A stretch of 64,000 bases of DNA from DATCMA01 sp036563645 (GTDB lineage Bacteria; Actinomycetota; Actinomycetes; Mycobacteriales; Micromonosporaceae): contig DATCMA010000054.1 of assembly GCA_036563645.1 (NCBI GenBank), positions 124,001 to 188,000 on the forward strand, in the 5' to 3' direction. Under the pieces are notes generated by a model that was not told where the DNA came from, made no database searches, and saw only the letters and a program-made list of their open reading frames with translations. Shown here piece by piece: positions 18,702-26,654 of this stretch. Each line of letters opens with the position of its first letter. Positions within the stretch are counted from its first letter, which is position 1. The position numbers were made by a program, and so were the translations under genes.

Positions 18702-20348
18702 GTGCCCGTGGTTCTCTCCAATGTGGCCGCTCTCTTCCCGCCCGGCACGGCACCGGTCCCGGGTAGCGTCCACGAGCGCTACGTGGCCGACCGGCTCGCC
18801 GAAGTTGGCCGGTGGGGGACGGAGACCCTTCCCGAGTGCGTGCGGCGGCACGCGCGCGACATTCCCGATCGGCCCGCCTTCATCGCCGGTGACGAGCGAA
18901 TCACCTGGCGCGCCTTCGACGAGATGTCCGACCGGCTCGCCGCCCTGTTGGTCCGCGCGGGCCTCGCGCGCGGCGAGCGGGTGGGGGTGCTGCTGCCGGA
19001 CGGCATCGCCGTCCACGTGGTGTACCTGGCCGCGCTCAAGGCGGGCATCGTCGTGGTCGGCATCGGCCCGCGGGCAGGCCGTCTCGAGATCCGCCACCTG
19101 CTGACCGTGGCCGGGGCCACCGGACTGATCAGCCACGCGGAGCACCGCGGCACGCCGATCGACGAGCTCGTCGACGGGCTCCCGCTCTCCTTCCGGCTCG
19201 AGCTGCCGGTGCGGTTCGCCGACGTGGACTGGCCCGAGCCGACGCCGGAGGAGCGTGCGGCGCTCGCCGACCGCGCGTTCGGCCTCGGGGAGATTCACCT
19301 GCTCAACAGCACGTCGGGCACGACGGGCATGCCGAAGTGCGTGGTGCACAACCAAAACCGGTGGCTCTACTACCACCAGCTCGCGGTGGAGGCGGGGGAG
19401 TTCACCCCGGACGACATCTTCCTCACCCTCATCCCTGCCCCGTACGGCTTCGCCCAGTGGACGGCGAACTTCACGCCGACGCTGCTGGGCGCGCCGACGG
19501 TGGTGATGCCGAAGTTCTCCGCGACCGGGGCGCTGGAGCTCATCGAGCGGGAGCGGGTGACCGTGCTGTGCTGCGTGAGCACGCAGTTCATCATGATGCT
19601 CAACGCCGACCCGCACCGATACGACTTGAGCTCGCTGCGCTGCATGTTCACCGGCGGTGAGGCCGTGCCGTACGAGCGGGCGGCGGAGTTCGAGCGGGTC
19701 ACCGGGGCGAAGGTGCTCCAGTTCTACGGCTCCAACGAGACCGGTGCCCTCTCGCGCACCCGGACGACGGACTCCCGGGAGCGGCGCCTGCGCAGCGCCG
19801 GCCGGATCATCGACGAGATGCGGGTGCGGCTCTTCGCCGACGACGGGACAGACGTCACCGCGACCGGCGGACCGGGGCAGGCGGCGTGCGCGGGACCCGC
19901 CACCTGCCTGGGCTACTTCAACGACCCGGAGGCGAACGAGCGACTGTTCACACCGGATGGGTGGATGCTCACCGGGGACATCTGCACGATCGACGAAGAC
20001 GGCTACCTCCGGGTGGTGGACAGAAAGTCTGACTTCATCATTCGCGGCGGGAAGAACATCAGCGCCGCCGCGGTGGAGGATCAGGTGGGCACCCACCCGG
20101 CGGTGGCGATGGTCGCCGCGATCGCCGTCCCCGACCCGACGTTCGGCGAACGGGTCTGCGCGGTCGTGGTGCTCAAGCCGGGCGCCACGTTGACCCTCGA
20201 CGAGCTGCGCGCCCACTTGGCGGAGCGCGGCGTCTCCCCGGAGAACTGGCCGGAGCGGCTGGAGATCGTCGACGAGCTGCCGCGGGGCTCCGGCGGCAAG
20301 ATCGCCAAGGCCGAGCTGCGCGCTCGCTTCGGGAAACCCCGATCCTGA
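18702..20348 (+). CDS. Acyl-CoA ligase (ANL superfamily), second of a paralogous pair
   Basis: A 548-residue adenylate-forming ligase. Motifs: STSGTTGMPK (about residue 205), FYGSNETGA, a GW-LTGD segment with the hinge in RKSDFIIRGGKNIS, and the C-terminal catalytic lysine in SGGKIAKAEL. It is a close relative of the upstream ligase. A perfect KstR2-type operator lies just before the start, so steroid-derived acids are candidate substrates. Two GTG codons (18702, 18708) are possible starts and neither has a strong Shine-Dalgarno. Terminal hairpins follow the stop. Confidence 0.88.
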   Translation: MPVVLSNVAALFPPGTAPVPGSVHERYVADRLAEVGRWGTETLPECVRRHARDIPDRPAFIAGDERITWRAFDEMSDRLAALLVRAGLARGERVGVLLPDGIAVHVVYLAALKAGIVVVGIGPRAGRLEIRHLLTVAGATGLISHAEHRGTPIDELVDGLPLSFRLELPVRFADVDWPEPTPEERAALADRAFGLGEIHLLNSTSGTTGMPKCVVHNQNRWLYYHQLAVEAGEFTPDDIFLTLIPAPYGFAQWTANFTPTLLGAPTVVMPKFSATGALELIERERVTVLCCVSTQFIMMLNADPHRYDLSSLRCMFTGGEAVPYERAAEFERVTGAKVLQFYGSNETGALSRTRTTDSRERRLRSAGRIIDEMRVRLFADDGTDVTATGGPGQAACAGPATCLGYFNDPEANERLFTPDGWMLTGDICTIDEDGYLRVVDRKSDFIIRGGKNISAAAVEDQVGTHPAVAMVAAIAVPDPTFGERVCAVVVLKPGATLTLDELRAHLAERGVSPENWPERLEIVDELPRGSGGKIAKAELRARFGKPRS

Positions 20349-20362
20349 CCGGAGCGTCTCCG

Positions 20363-20422
20363 CCACCGGCCCGCTGCCCCGGCTCGTCGCGCCGCCGACG
20401 GCGCGGGCTGTCGGGCCGGTGG
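20363..20422. terminator. Nested bidirectional terminator between convergent ligase genes
   Basis: An outer stem, CCACCGGCCCG (20363-20373) with CGGGCCGGTGG (20412-20422), encloses an inner perfect stem, CGCGCCG (20388-20394) with CGGCGCG (20399-20405). It fills the 75 bases between the ends of the two convergent ligase genes. Confidence 0.65.
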
Positions 20423-20423
20423 G

Positions 20424-21923
20424 TCAGCGGAGGTAACCCGGCGTCTCCAGCAGCGTGGCGCGCAGCCGCGCGCGTTGAATCTGGCCGGTCGCCGGGGTCC
20501 GCGGAATCTCGGGGACGACGGCGAGGCGGCGCGGCTGCTTGAAGCGGGCCAGTCGGCCGGCGACGTGGCTGCGCACCGTCGCCAGGTCGGGCGCCGGGGC
20601 GCCGGGGCGCAGCACGAGGACCGCGCAGACGACCTCGCCCCACCGCTCGTCGGGCAGTCCGACAACCGCGACGTCGCAGACGCCCGGGAGGTCGCGCAGC
20701 GCGTTCTCCACCTCGACCGGTGAGATCGTCTCTCCGCCGCTGCGAATCACCTCGCGGCGCCGGCCGGTGAGGTGGAGGTACCCCTCCTCGTCGAGGTAGC
20801 CCAGGTCTCCTGAGCGGTAGACGCCGTCGCGCAGCGCGTCCGCGGTCTCCTGGGGGAGGTTGTGGTAGCCCGCCATCAGTCCGGGGCCGCTGACACACAC
20901 CTCGCCGACTTCGCCGGCGGGCGCGTCGACCCAGAGCGCGTTGGGGAAGGCGGGGAGCCCGACGCTGCCGGGCTTGGCGAAGAGGTGGCTGTCGGGCAGC
21001 GCGGCCATCCGGCCCGCCTCGGTCGAGCCGTACAGGACCGTCGTCGTGGTGTGCGGCAACCGCTCCTTGATGCGGTGCAGGAGGTCGAGCGACACGCTCG
21101 ACGTGCCGGTGTCAGCGTGCCGGAGGGACGACAGGTCAGCGTCCCGGTGCTCCGGGTCGAGCACCCGCTCCCAGACCGCGGGGATGCAGTACATCGCCGA
21201 GGGGCGCTCCCGCTGAGCCACGTCGATGATCTCGGTAGCGTCGGCGCGGCGGACGAGGTGCACCGCGACGCGGTTCTGCCACGCCTCCAACACGTAGTGC
21301 CAGCCCCCGTAGTGGTAGAGGGGGAAGCTGCACAGCACGCCACCCTGGCCGCGCAGGCCCTGGGTGAACGTCCCCCCTCCGGGCGCGGCGCGCAGCCAGC
21401 TCGCCCGGTGGCTGACGAGCGCTCCCTTGGGGCGGCCCGTGCTGCCGCTGGTCAGGTAGAGGATGTGGGGATCGGTGTCGGTCACCCGGTCGTGCCCGTC
21501 GGGCGGCGCGGCCGAGGCTGCGCGGGCGAGCGTGTCGACGCGCGGGCCGGGAGCGGGGGCGCCGACGGACGCGAGGGGCACATCCGCGGGGGCGTCGGCC
21601 CGATCGGTGATGAGCACCCGTGGATCCACATAGGACACGACCGCGGCGAGTTCCTCAGTGGACAGCGCTGGGTTGATCGGGGCGAAGACGGCGCCGAGCC
21701 GCGCGCAGCCGAGGAAGAAGTCCAGGACCCGCAGTGTCGGCGCGGCGCACCAGGCCACCCGGTCGCCGTGGCGGACGCCGAGGCCGGCCAGCGCGTTGGC
21801 GGCGCGGTTCGCCTGCGCGTCGAGGTCGCGGAACGTGACACGTTCCCCCGCCAGGGTGGCCGCGATGGCCGTGGGGGCCATTCGGGCCGCCTGAGTGACG
21901 ATGTCGCCGATCAGCAATCCCAC
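20424..21923 (-). CDS. Acyl-CoA synthetase (ANL superfamily)
   Basis: A 499-residue ligase of the long/medium-chain or aromatic acid type, distinct from the paralogous pair upstream. The P-loop-like YLTSGSTGRPKG, the adenine motif YGSTEAGR, the hinge RRREVIRSGGETIS and the lysine TPATGQIQRARLR are present. It starts at a GTG that overlaps the end of the Zn-alcohol dehydrogenase by 13 bases, so the two are co-transcribed and coupled. The pairing suggests that an alcohol or aldehyde is oxidised and the acid is then activated. No KstR2-type box is near; the shared intergenic region carries a GntR-like palindrome instead. Confidence 0.87.
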   Translation of the reverse strand: MGLLIGDIVTQAARMAPTAIAATLAGERVTFRDLDAQANRAANALAGLGVRHGDRVAWCAAPTLRVLDFFLGCARLGAVFAPINPALSTEELAAVVSYVDPRVLITDRADAPADVPLASVGAPAPGPRVDTLARAASAAPPDGHDRVTDTDPHILYLTSGSTGRPKGALVSHRASWLRAAPGGGTFTQGLRGQGGVLCSFPLYHYGGWHYVLEAWQNRVAVHLVRRADATEIIDVAQRERPSAMYCIPAVWERVLDPEHRDADLSSLRHADTGTSSVSLDLLHRIKERLPHTTTTVLYGSTEAGRMAALPDSHLFAKPGSVGLPAFPNALWVDAPAGEVGEVCVSGPGLMAGYHNLPQETADALRDGVYRSGDLGYLDEEGYLHLTGRRREVIRSGGETISPVEVENALRDLPGVCDVAVVGLPDERWGEVVCAVLVLRPGAPAPDLATVRSHVAGRLARFKQPRRLAVVPEIPRTPATGQIQRARLRATLLETPGYLR

Positions 21924-23044
21924 GCGTGCCCTCCTCCGGTGAGGTCAATCTGGGCCGGATTGATCGCGCCGTACGCCGCCTTATTCCGAGTGATCTCCAC
22001 CGCCTTCGGCACGTGGTCGATGCCCTGAAGGCGGTGGGTGATGAGCGACTCCACGTCCACGTCGCCGCGGGCGACGAGCCTGAGCGCCTGCTCGAAGACC
22101 CCCTCGGTCGGGGAGTAGCCGCCGGCGCCGGAGCGGGGGTGGAGCAGGGCGACGCCCCGCTCGCGCAGGAGGCCGAACGGCGCGGGGGCCCGGTCCGGGA
22201 GCACCGAGACGAGCACGATCCGCCCGCCGCGGCGTACGCATCGCGCGGCGAGGTCGAGCGTGTCGGTGCCGGCGAGGCCGACCTGTGGCGAGCCGCCCGC
22301 GGTCTCGATGACGACGTCGACCCCGACGCCGTCGGTCGCCTCGAGGACCGCCGCGAGCACCGCGTCCGGCCCGGGGCGTGCGTCGAGGACGAGGTCGGCG
22401 CCGAAGCGGCGGGCCAGGTCGAGCTTGGCCGGGCTCCGGCCGCTGATCGCGATCAGCCCGGCGTTGCCGTGCCGGGCGACCTGAAGTGCGAGCAAGCCCA
22501 TCACGCCGGCGCCGATGATCAGCATGGTCTCCCCGGGCTGCACGGCGGCGCTCGCGTGGGCGTGCAGCGCCCCGGCCAGTGGCTGGACGGCGGCGGCCGC
22601 GGCGGCCGAGACCCCCGGCGGCACGGGCACCACGCACGAGGCGGGCACGACCACGCGTTCGGCCAGGGCGCCGGGACGGGTGAAGCCGAGGTACGCGGGG
22701 GACAGGCAGGCGTCGGGGCGGCCGCGCCGGCATGGCCGGCACTCTCCACACACGACTGTCTCGACGGCGGTGACCCGGTCGCCCACGGTGACGTCGCGGA
22801 CCGCGGAGCCCACGGCCCGGACCACGCCGCAGAACTCGTGGCCGCCGAAGCGGACCGGGCCCCGGGCCAGCGCGGCGGCGAGCGCGTCGTGCAGCGCCAC
22901 CGGTTCCCCGGCGATGAGCATGCATTCGGTGACGCTCAACTGGACACAGGCGACGTCGACGACGACCTCGTCGGGCCCGGGGAGGGGGTCCGGCACCTCC
23001 TCGATGCGTAGGTCGCCGAAGTCGTGGAGTACCGCGGCGCGCAT
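21911..23044 (-). CDS. Zinc-type alcohol dehydrogenase (MDR superfamily)
   Basis: A 377-residue medium-chain dehydrogenase. The catalytic-zone GGHEF motif near residue 73, four structural-zinc cysteines (CGECRPCRRGRPDAC) and the nucleotide-binding GAGVMGLLALQ are present. The usual first catalytic zinc ligand, Cys in an x-C-G-S/T-D context near residue 40, is not visible; the aligned segment reads LSVTEC. A shifted Cys might replace it. It starts at the ATG at 23044 behind a G-rich site. It is divergent from the 2-oxoacid:ferredoxin oxidoreductase operon, with a GntR-like palindrome between, and overlaps the downstream ligase. Confidence 0.87.
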   Translation of the reverse strand: MRAAVLHDFGDLRIEEVPDPLPGPDEVVVDVACVQLSVTECMLIAGEPVALHDALAAALARGPVRFGGHEFCGVVRAVGSAVRDVTVGDRVTAVETVVCGECRPCRRGRPDACLSPAYLGFTRPGALAERVVVPASCVVPVPPGVSAAAAAAVQPLAGALHAHASAAVQPGETMLIIGAGVMGLLALQVARHGNAGLIAISGRSPAKLDLARRFGADLVLDARPGPDAVLAAVLEATDGVGVDVVIETAGGSPQVGLAGTDTLDLAARCVRRGGRIVLVSVLPDRAPAPFGLLRERGVALLHPRSGAGGYSPTEGVFEQALRLVARGDVDVESLITHRLQGIDHVPKAVEITRNKAAYGAINPAQIDLTGGGHAWDC

Positions 23045-23082
23045 CCCGCCCCCTGCGTGAGATGACGGATCTTGACCGGTGT

Positions 23083-23099
23083 TTGGATTTTGTATCCAA
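23083..23099. promoter_or_regulatory. Candidate GntR (FCD-type) operator in the divergent promoter region
   Basis: TTGGAT-TTTGT-ATCCAA, a perfect six-base inverted repeat, in an AT-rich patch (23080-23115) unlike the surrounding GC-rich DNA. It lies between the divergent Zn-dehydrogenase and gamma-subunit genes. A GntR gene is the fourth gene of the operon, so autoregulation is likely. The pattern resembles FadR/VanR-group sites, but no second copy was found. Confidence 0.5.
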
Positions 23100-23131
23100 T
23101 ATTCAAATAGAGTCAACCCTGAGGAGGCCGC

Positions 23132-23701
23132 ATGGAGCGGGAGCTCGTGGTCACCGGGATCGGGGGACAGGGCATCCAACTGCTCGCCAAGACCCTCGCC
23201 CTGGCGGCGACTCGTGAAGGTCGGTACGCCATGCTCAGCGCCGACTACGGCGGCGAGATGCGGGGTGGACCCTCGAAGGCCAGCGTGGTGATCGGGGACG
23301 GTCCCCTGCGGGCGCTGCCGGTCCTCGCCTCGGCCTGGTCAGCGATCGTCGCCCACCACCGGTTCAGCGAGCCCGTGCTCGCCCGGCTGCGACCCGGCGG
23401 GCCGGTGATCGTCAACCGCCCGCTCGTCGATCCGGCCTCACTGCCGCACATGACCGTGTACGACGTGGACGCCGCCGCGGTCGCGGCTGCCGCCGACGCG
23501 CCTCACGCGATCGGTTTCGTACTCCTCGGGGCGTACAACGCGGTCACCCGTCTCGTCGCCCCGGAGTCGCTGGTCAGCGCGATGGAGGAGGTGCTCCCGC
23601 CGTACCGCAAGCAGTACGCCGAGGCGAACGCGCGGGCGCTGGCCGCGGGGGCGGACGCGGTGCGGCCCCAGCTGGAGCGGGCCGGGGAGGTCGTGGCATG
23701 A
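23132..23701 (+). CDS. 2-oxoacid:ferredoxin oxidoreductase, gamma subunit
   Basis: A 189-residue subunit with the N-terminal nucleotide-like motif GIGGQGIQLLAKTLA, the hallmark of gamma subunits of pyruvate, 2-oxoglutarate and 2-oxoisovalerate ferredoxin oxidoreductases. It takes part in CoA-dependent oxidative decarboxylation of a 2-oxoacid with transfer of electrons to ferredoxin. It overlaps the alpha subunit by four bases. It is the first gene of gamma-alpha-beta-GntR-delta. Confidence 0.88.
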   Translation: MERELVVTGIGGQGIQLLAKTLALAATREGRYAMLSADYGGEMRGGPSKASVVIGDGPLRALPVLASAWSAIVAHHRFSEPVLARLRPGGPVIVNRPLVDPASLPHMTVYDVDAAAVAAAADAPHAIGFVLLGAYNAVTRLVAPESLVSAMEEVLPPYRKQYAEANARALAAGADAVRPQLERAGEVVA

Positions 23702-24777
23702 CGCTCGAATTGCTCGAGGGAAGCGAGGCCATCGCCGCCTCCGCGATCGCCGCCGGGTGCCGGTTCTTCGCCGGCTACCCGATGTCGCCGTTCACCGGCT
23801 TGTTGGAGAGCATGTCCCGCCTCCTGCCCGCGGCCGGCGGGGTGTGCCTCAACGCGGCGAGCGAGATCGAGGGCGTGAACATGGCCCTGGGGGCCGCGGC
23901 GGCCGGGGCGCGGGCGGCCACCGGCTCGTGCGGCCAAGGCATCGCCTTGATGCAGGAGACGATCGCGGAGGCCGCGCTCAACGAGACCCCGCTCGTGGTC
24001 TTCAACATGGCCCGCAATCAGCAGGACTACTTCCAGGCGACCCGGGGCGGGGGCTGGGGTGACTACCGGACGATCACCTTGGCGCCGAAGAACATTCCCG
24101 AGGCGGTCGAGCACGCCCAACTGGCCTTCCACCTCGCCGACAAGCACCGAGCGCCGGTGATCTTCTACGGCGATCCGTTGCTCGCGCAGACCCGAGTCGG
24201 CGTCGAGATCCGCCCGCTCGACTTCGGCCCGCTGCCGCCCAAGGACTGGGCACTCGACGGCACGCGGAGCGGCACCGGCAAGTCCCGGCAGATCTGGACG
24301 TGGGCGATGGGCAAAGCCACCCAACCCGGCCCGGGGCCAGACCGCCACTGGAAGGCGATCGCCGCGAAATTCGACGCGATCGCCGAGGTGGAGGCGCGGC
24401 ACGAGCAGCGCTACGTCGAGGACGCGGAGACCCTGGTCGTCGCGTTCGGCACGGCGGCGACGTTCGTCGAGTACGTCGTGGAGGAGCTGCGCGCGGACGG
24501 GCACCGCATCGGGTGGTTCCGGCCGGTGACCCTCTGGCCGTTCCCCGGGGCCGCGTTGGCTCAGGCCACCGCGGGGACGCGGCGCGTGCTGGTCTTCGAA
24601 CTCAACGCCGGGCAGATGCTCGACGACGTCCTCATCCACGCCGCCGATCGCTCGGCGGTGCACTTCATCGGCGGTGTGAGCATCGCGGAGTCCGGCCTCG
24701 CCTTCGGCGAGCTCATGGACGCGCCGGTGATCCGCGACCGGATCCTGGCCGCCCTCGGGAGGGAGACGCGCTCATGA
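23698..24777 (+). CDS. 2-oxoacid:ferredoxin oxidoreductase, alpha subunit
   Basis: A 359-residue protein with the pyrimidine-binding TPP region (domain I). The YPITPST motif of classical enzymes is here GYPMSPFTG near residue 27, followed by SEIEGVNMALGAAAAGARAAT. A domain II-like segment begins near residue 240. Length and missing extra domains fit the four-subunit Kor/Vor type. Coupled by ATGA overlaps to both neighbours. The changed motif and the absence of a clear substrate gene nearby leave the 2-oxoacid unknown. Confidence 0.88.
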   Translation: MTLELLEGSEAIAASAIAAGCRFFAGYPMSPFTGLLESMSRLLPAAGGVCLNAASEIEGVNMALGAAAAGARAATGSCGQGIALMQETIAEAALNETPLVVFNMARNQQDYFQATRGGGWGDYRTITLAPKNIPEAVEHAQLAFHLADKHRAPVIFYGDPLLAQTRVGVEIRPLDFGPLPPKDWALDGTRSGTGKSRQIWTWAMGKATQPGPGPDRHWKAIAAKFDAIAEVEARHEQRYVEDAETLVVAFGTAATFVEYVVEELRADGHRIGWFRPVTLWPFPGAALAQATAGTRRVLVFELNAGQMLDDVLIHAADRSAVHFIGGVSIAESGLAFGELMDAPVIRDRILAALGRETRS

Positions 24778-25544
24778 CGGTCATCGACACCTCGCAGCCG
24801 CCCGCGGGGCCCGCGCGCCGGGTCGCGGAGGCTCGTCCGTCCCTGCTGCTCGGTGAGCACTCGCTGTGCCCGGGCTGCGGTGAGCCGATCGCGCTGCGCC
24901 TCCTGCTGGAGGTGTTGCAGGAGCTCGACGTGGTGCAGCGGAGTATCGGCGTGGTCGGTCACGGCTGCTACGGCAGCTTCGTCCGCATCATGGACGTCGA
25001 TGTCTTGCAGTGCCTGCACGGGCGGGCTCCGGCCTGCGCCACCGGCATCAAGCGGGTACGCCCCGACTGTGTGGTCTTCACGCTCCAGGGCGACGGCGAC
25101 ATGGCCAACGAAGGGCTGCATGAGGTGCTGCACGCCGCCGCCCGCGGCGAGAAGATCACCTGCATCATGCTGAACAACGGCGTCTTCGGCGACACCGGGG
25201 GGCAACTGACCGCGACCACGGTGCTCGGGCAGCGCACGAAGACGAGCCTCGCCGGGCGCGACGCGCGCGAGCACGGGTACCCGATTCCCGTAGCTGAGCT
25301 GGTCGCCGGGCTGCGCGGCGCCGCGTACGTCGCGCGCGGGGCGGTGTCCACGCCGGGAGCGGTCGTGCAGACCAAGCGCATGCTCACCCGCGCGTTCGAG
25401 ACTCAGCTCGCCGGAGCGGGGTTCAGCCTCGTGGAGATCCTCACCATGTGCCCGACCGGCTGGTTCGTGCCGGCCCGCGAAGGCCCGGGTTACCTTGGCG
25501 ACTCGATGGAGCGGGTCTATCCACTCGGGGAGCTGACCACATGA
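24774..25544 (+). CDS. 2-oxoacid:ferredoxin oxidoreductase, beta subunit (TPP-binding)
   Basis: A 256-residue catalytic subunit. The TPP/Mg motif reads GDGDMANEGLHEVLHAAARG with a following LNN, and a CPGCGEP segment near residue 36 matches the beta-subunit family. It forms the active site with the alpha subunit. The ATG overlaps the alpha stop (ATGA) and the stop overlaps the GntR start. Frames extending upstream are out-of-frame readings of alpha. Confidence 0.9.
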   Translation: MTVIDTSQPPAGPARRVAEARPSLLLGEHSLCPGCGEPIALRLLLEVLQELDVVQRSIGVVGHGCYGSFVRIMDVDVLQCLHGRAPACATGIKRVRPDCVVFTLQGDGDMANEGLHEVLHAAARGEKITCIMLNNGVFGDTGGQLTATTVLGQRTKTSLAGRDAREHGYPIPVAELVAGLRGAAYVARGAVSTPGAVVQTKRMLTRAFETQLAGAGFSLVEILTMCPTGWFVPAREGPGYLGDSMERVYPLGELTT

Positions 25545-26299
25545 CGGTGCTGACGCGGGCCAAGACGGGGGTGGCTGTCGCCGAGTACATCCTCAGTCTG
25601 CTCTTCGACGGCACGCTGCGCAGCGGCGACCGCATCGACCTCGACGGCATCGCCGCCACGCTCGGGGTGAGCCGGGCCCCGGTGCGGGAGGCGCTGTTGC
25701 AGCTCGAACGCGACGGCCTGGTGGAGATTCCCCACTACCGCGGGGCCTTCGTCGCGCCGTTCGACGCGGACACGATCCGCGAGGCGTTTCAGCTGTACGG
25801 GATGCTCAGCGCGTTGACCGCGAGCCGGGCGGCGGCCATGGGGGACCCGGCCATGCTCACGGCCCTCGGCGAGCTCATCGACGCCCTGGCCGACTGCCAC
25901 CAGGTGGAGGAGTTCGAACGGACCGCCCGGGAATTCCGCAAGGTCGTCAACCTCGCGACCGCGGGGCCGCACTTGCGGGCGCTGCTGCGCAGCTTCAACG
26001 GCCTCGTACCCGCCGCGGCACGGTTCTCCATCGAGGAGGCGATGGAGGACGAGCGGGCCGCACTGCGCCGCGAGTACGACGCGTTGGTCGCCGGGGACGC
26101 GGAGGAGGCCGCGGCGGCCGCGTTCGACCACGTGATGATGACGGGCGAGAACGCGATTCGGGCGTTGCAGCGCCGGGGCGTGTTCTCGGCTGACGCGGCG
26201 GTTCGGAGAGACGACAACGACCGTGCCCGCATCCTCGGCATCGTGCGCGATGGCCGCAGGCGCCGGGCGAGACAGCCGAAGGTGACAGGTCATGAGTAA
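25541..26299 (+). CDS. GntR family (FCD domain) transcriptional regulator
   Basis: A 252-residue regulator with a winged helix at residues 10-75 (LDGIAATLGVSRAPVREALLQLERDGLVE) and a helical FCD-type effector domain after it. A basic tail follows (RDGRRRRARQPK). Such proteins sense carboxylic or oxo acids. It is embedded inside the oxidoreductase operon, between the beta subunit and the ferredoxin, by four- and eight-base overlaps. The palindrome at 23083-23099 ahead of the operon is its most likely target. Confidence 0.9.
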   Translation: MTVLTRAKTGVAVAEYILSLLFDGTLRSGDRIDLDGIAATLGVSRAPVREALLQLERDGLVEIPHYRGAFVAPFDADTIREAFQLYGMLSALTASRAAAMGDPAMLTALGELIDALADCHQVEEFERTAREFRKVVNLATAGPHLRALLRSFNGLVPAAARFSIEEAMEDERAALRREYDALVAGDAEEAAAAAFDHVMMTGENAIRALQRRGVFSADAAVRRDDNDRARILGIVRDGRRRRARQPKVTGHE

Positions 26300-26555
26300 G
26301 CGGGACAGCAGCGGGCGGCGGCAGACTCGCGGAACCGTCGTCATCGACAAAGACCGGTGCAAAGGCTGCGAATTGTGCGTCGCGGCGTGCCCGCCCCGGG
26401 TGCTCGTCATGTCAACCGAGGTGAACGCGATGGGGTACCGCTATCCCCAGCTCCTCGCGGGATGCACCGGGTGTACCGCCTGCCAGCTCGTCTGCCCGGA
26501 CTTCGTCTTCTCGGTCTACCGGTTCACGCCCGCGCCGGGTCGCGCCGCCGCGTGA
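26292..26555 (+). CDS. 2x[4Fe-4S] ferredoxin, delta subunit of the 2-oxoacid oxidoreductase
   Basis: An 87-residue iron-sulfur protein with two clusters: Cys23/26/29/33 (CKGCELCVAACP) and Cys58/61/64/68 (CTGCTACQLVCP). The position as the last gene of the operon, the small size and the pattern CxxCxxCxxxCP twice fit the delta (electron-carrier) subunit of four-subunit enzymes. It overlaps the GntR stop by eight bases. The 12 residues before the first cluster are basic and rich in Ser. Confidence 0.9.
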   Translation: MSKRDSSGRRQTRGTVVIDKDRCKGCELCVAACPPRVLVMSTEVNAMGYRYPQLLAGCTGCTACQLVCPDFVFSVYRFTPAPGRAAA

Positions 26556-26592
26556 GAGGGCTTTCCTCGGGGCCGGTTTCTCCCTACGCTTG

Positions 26593-26606
26593 ATCAAGCG
26601 CTTGCT
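26593..26606. promoter_or_regulatory. KstR2-type operator before an LLM oxidoreductase gene
   Basis: ATCAAGCGCTTGCT, exact match to AnCAAGnnCTTGnT, 49 bases before the ATG at 26655 and 38 after the ferredoxin stop. Confidence 0.75.
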
Positions 26607-26654
26607 TTATTCACGAGGAGAACGGCGCGCCGCGCCCTGAGGGAGACGTTGTCG

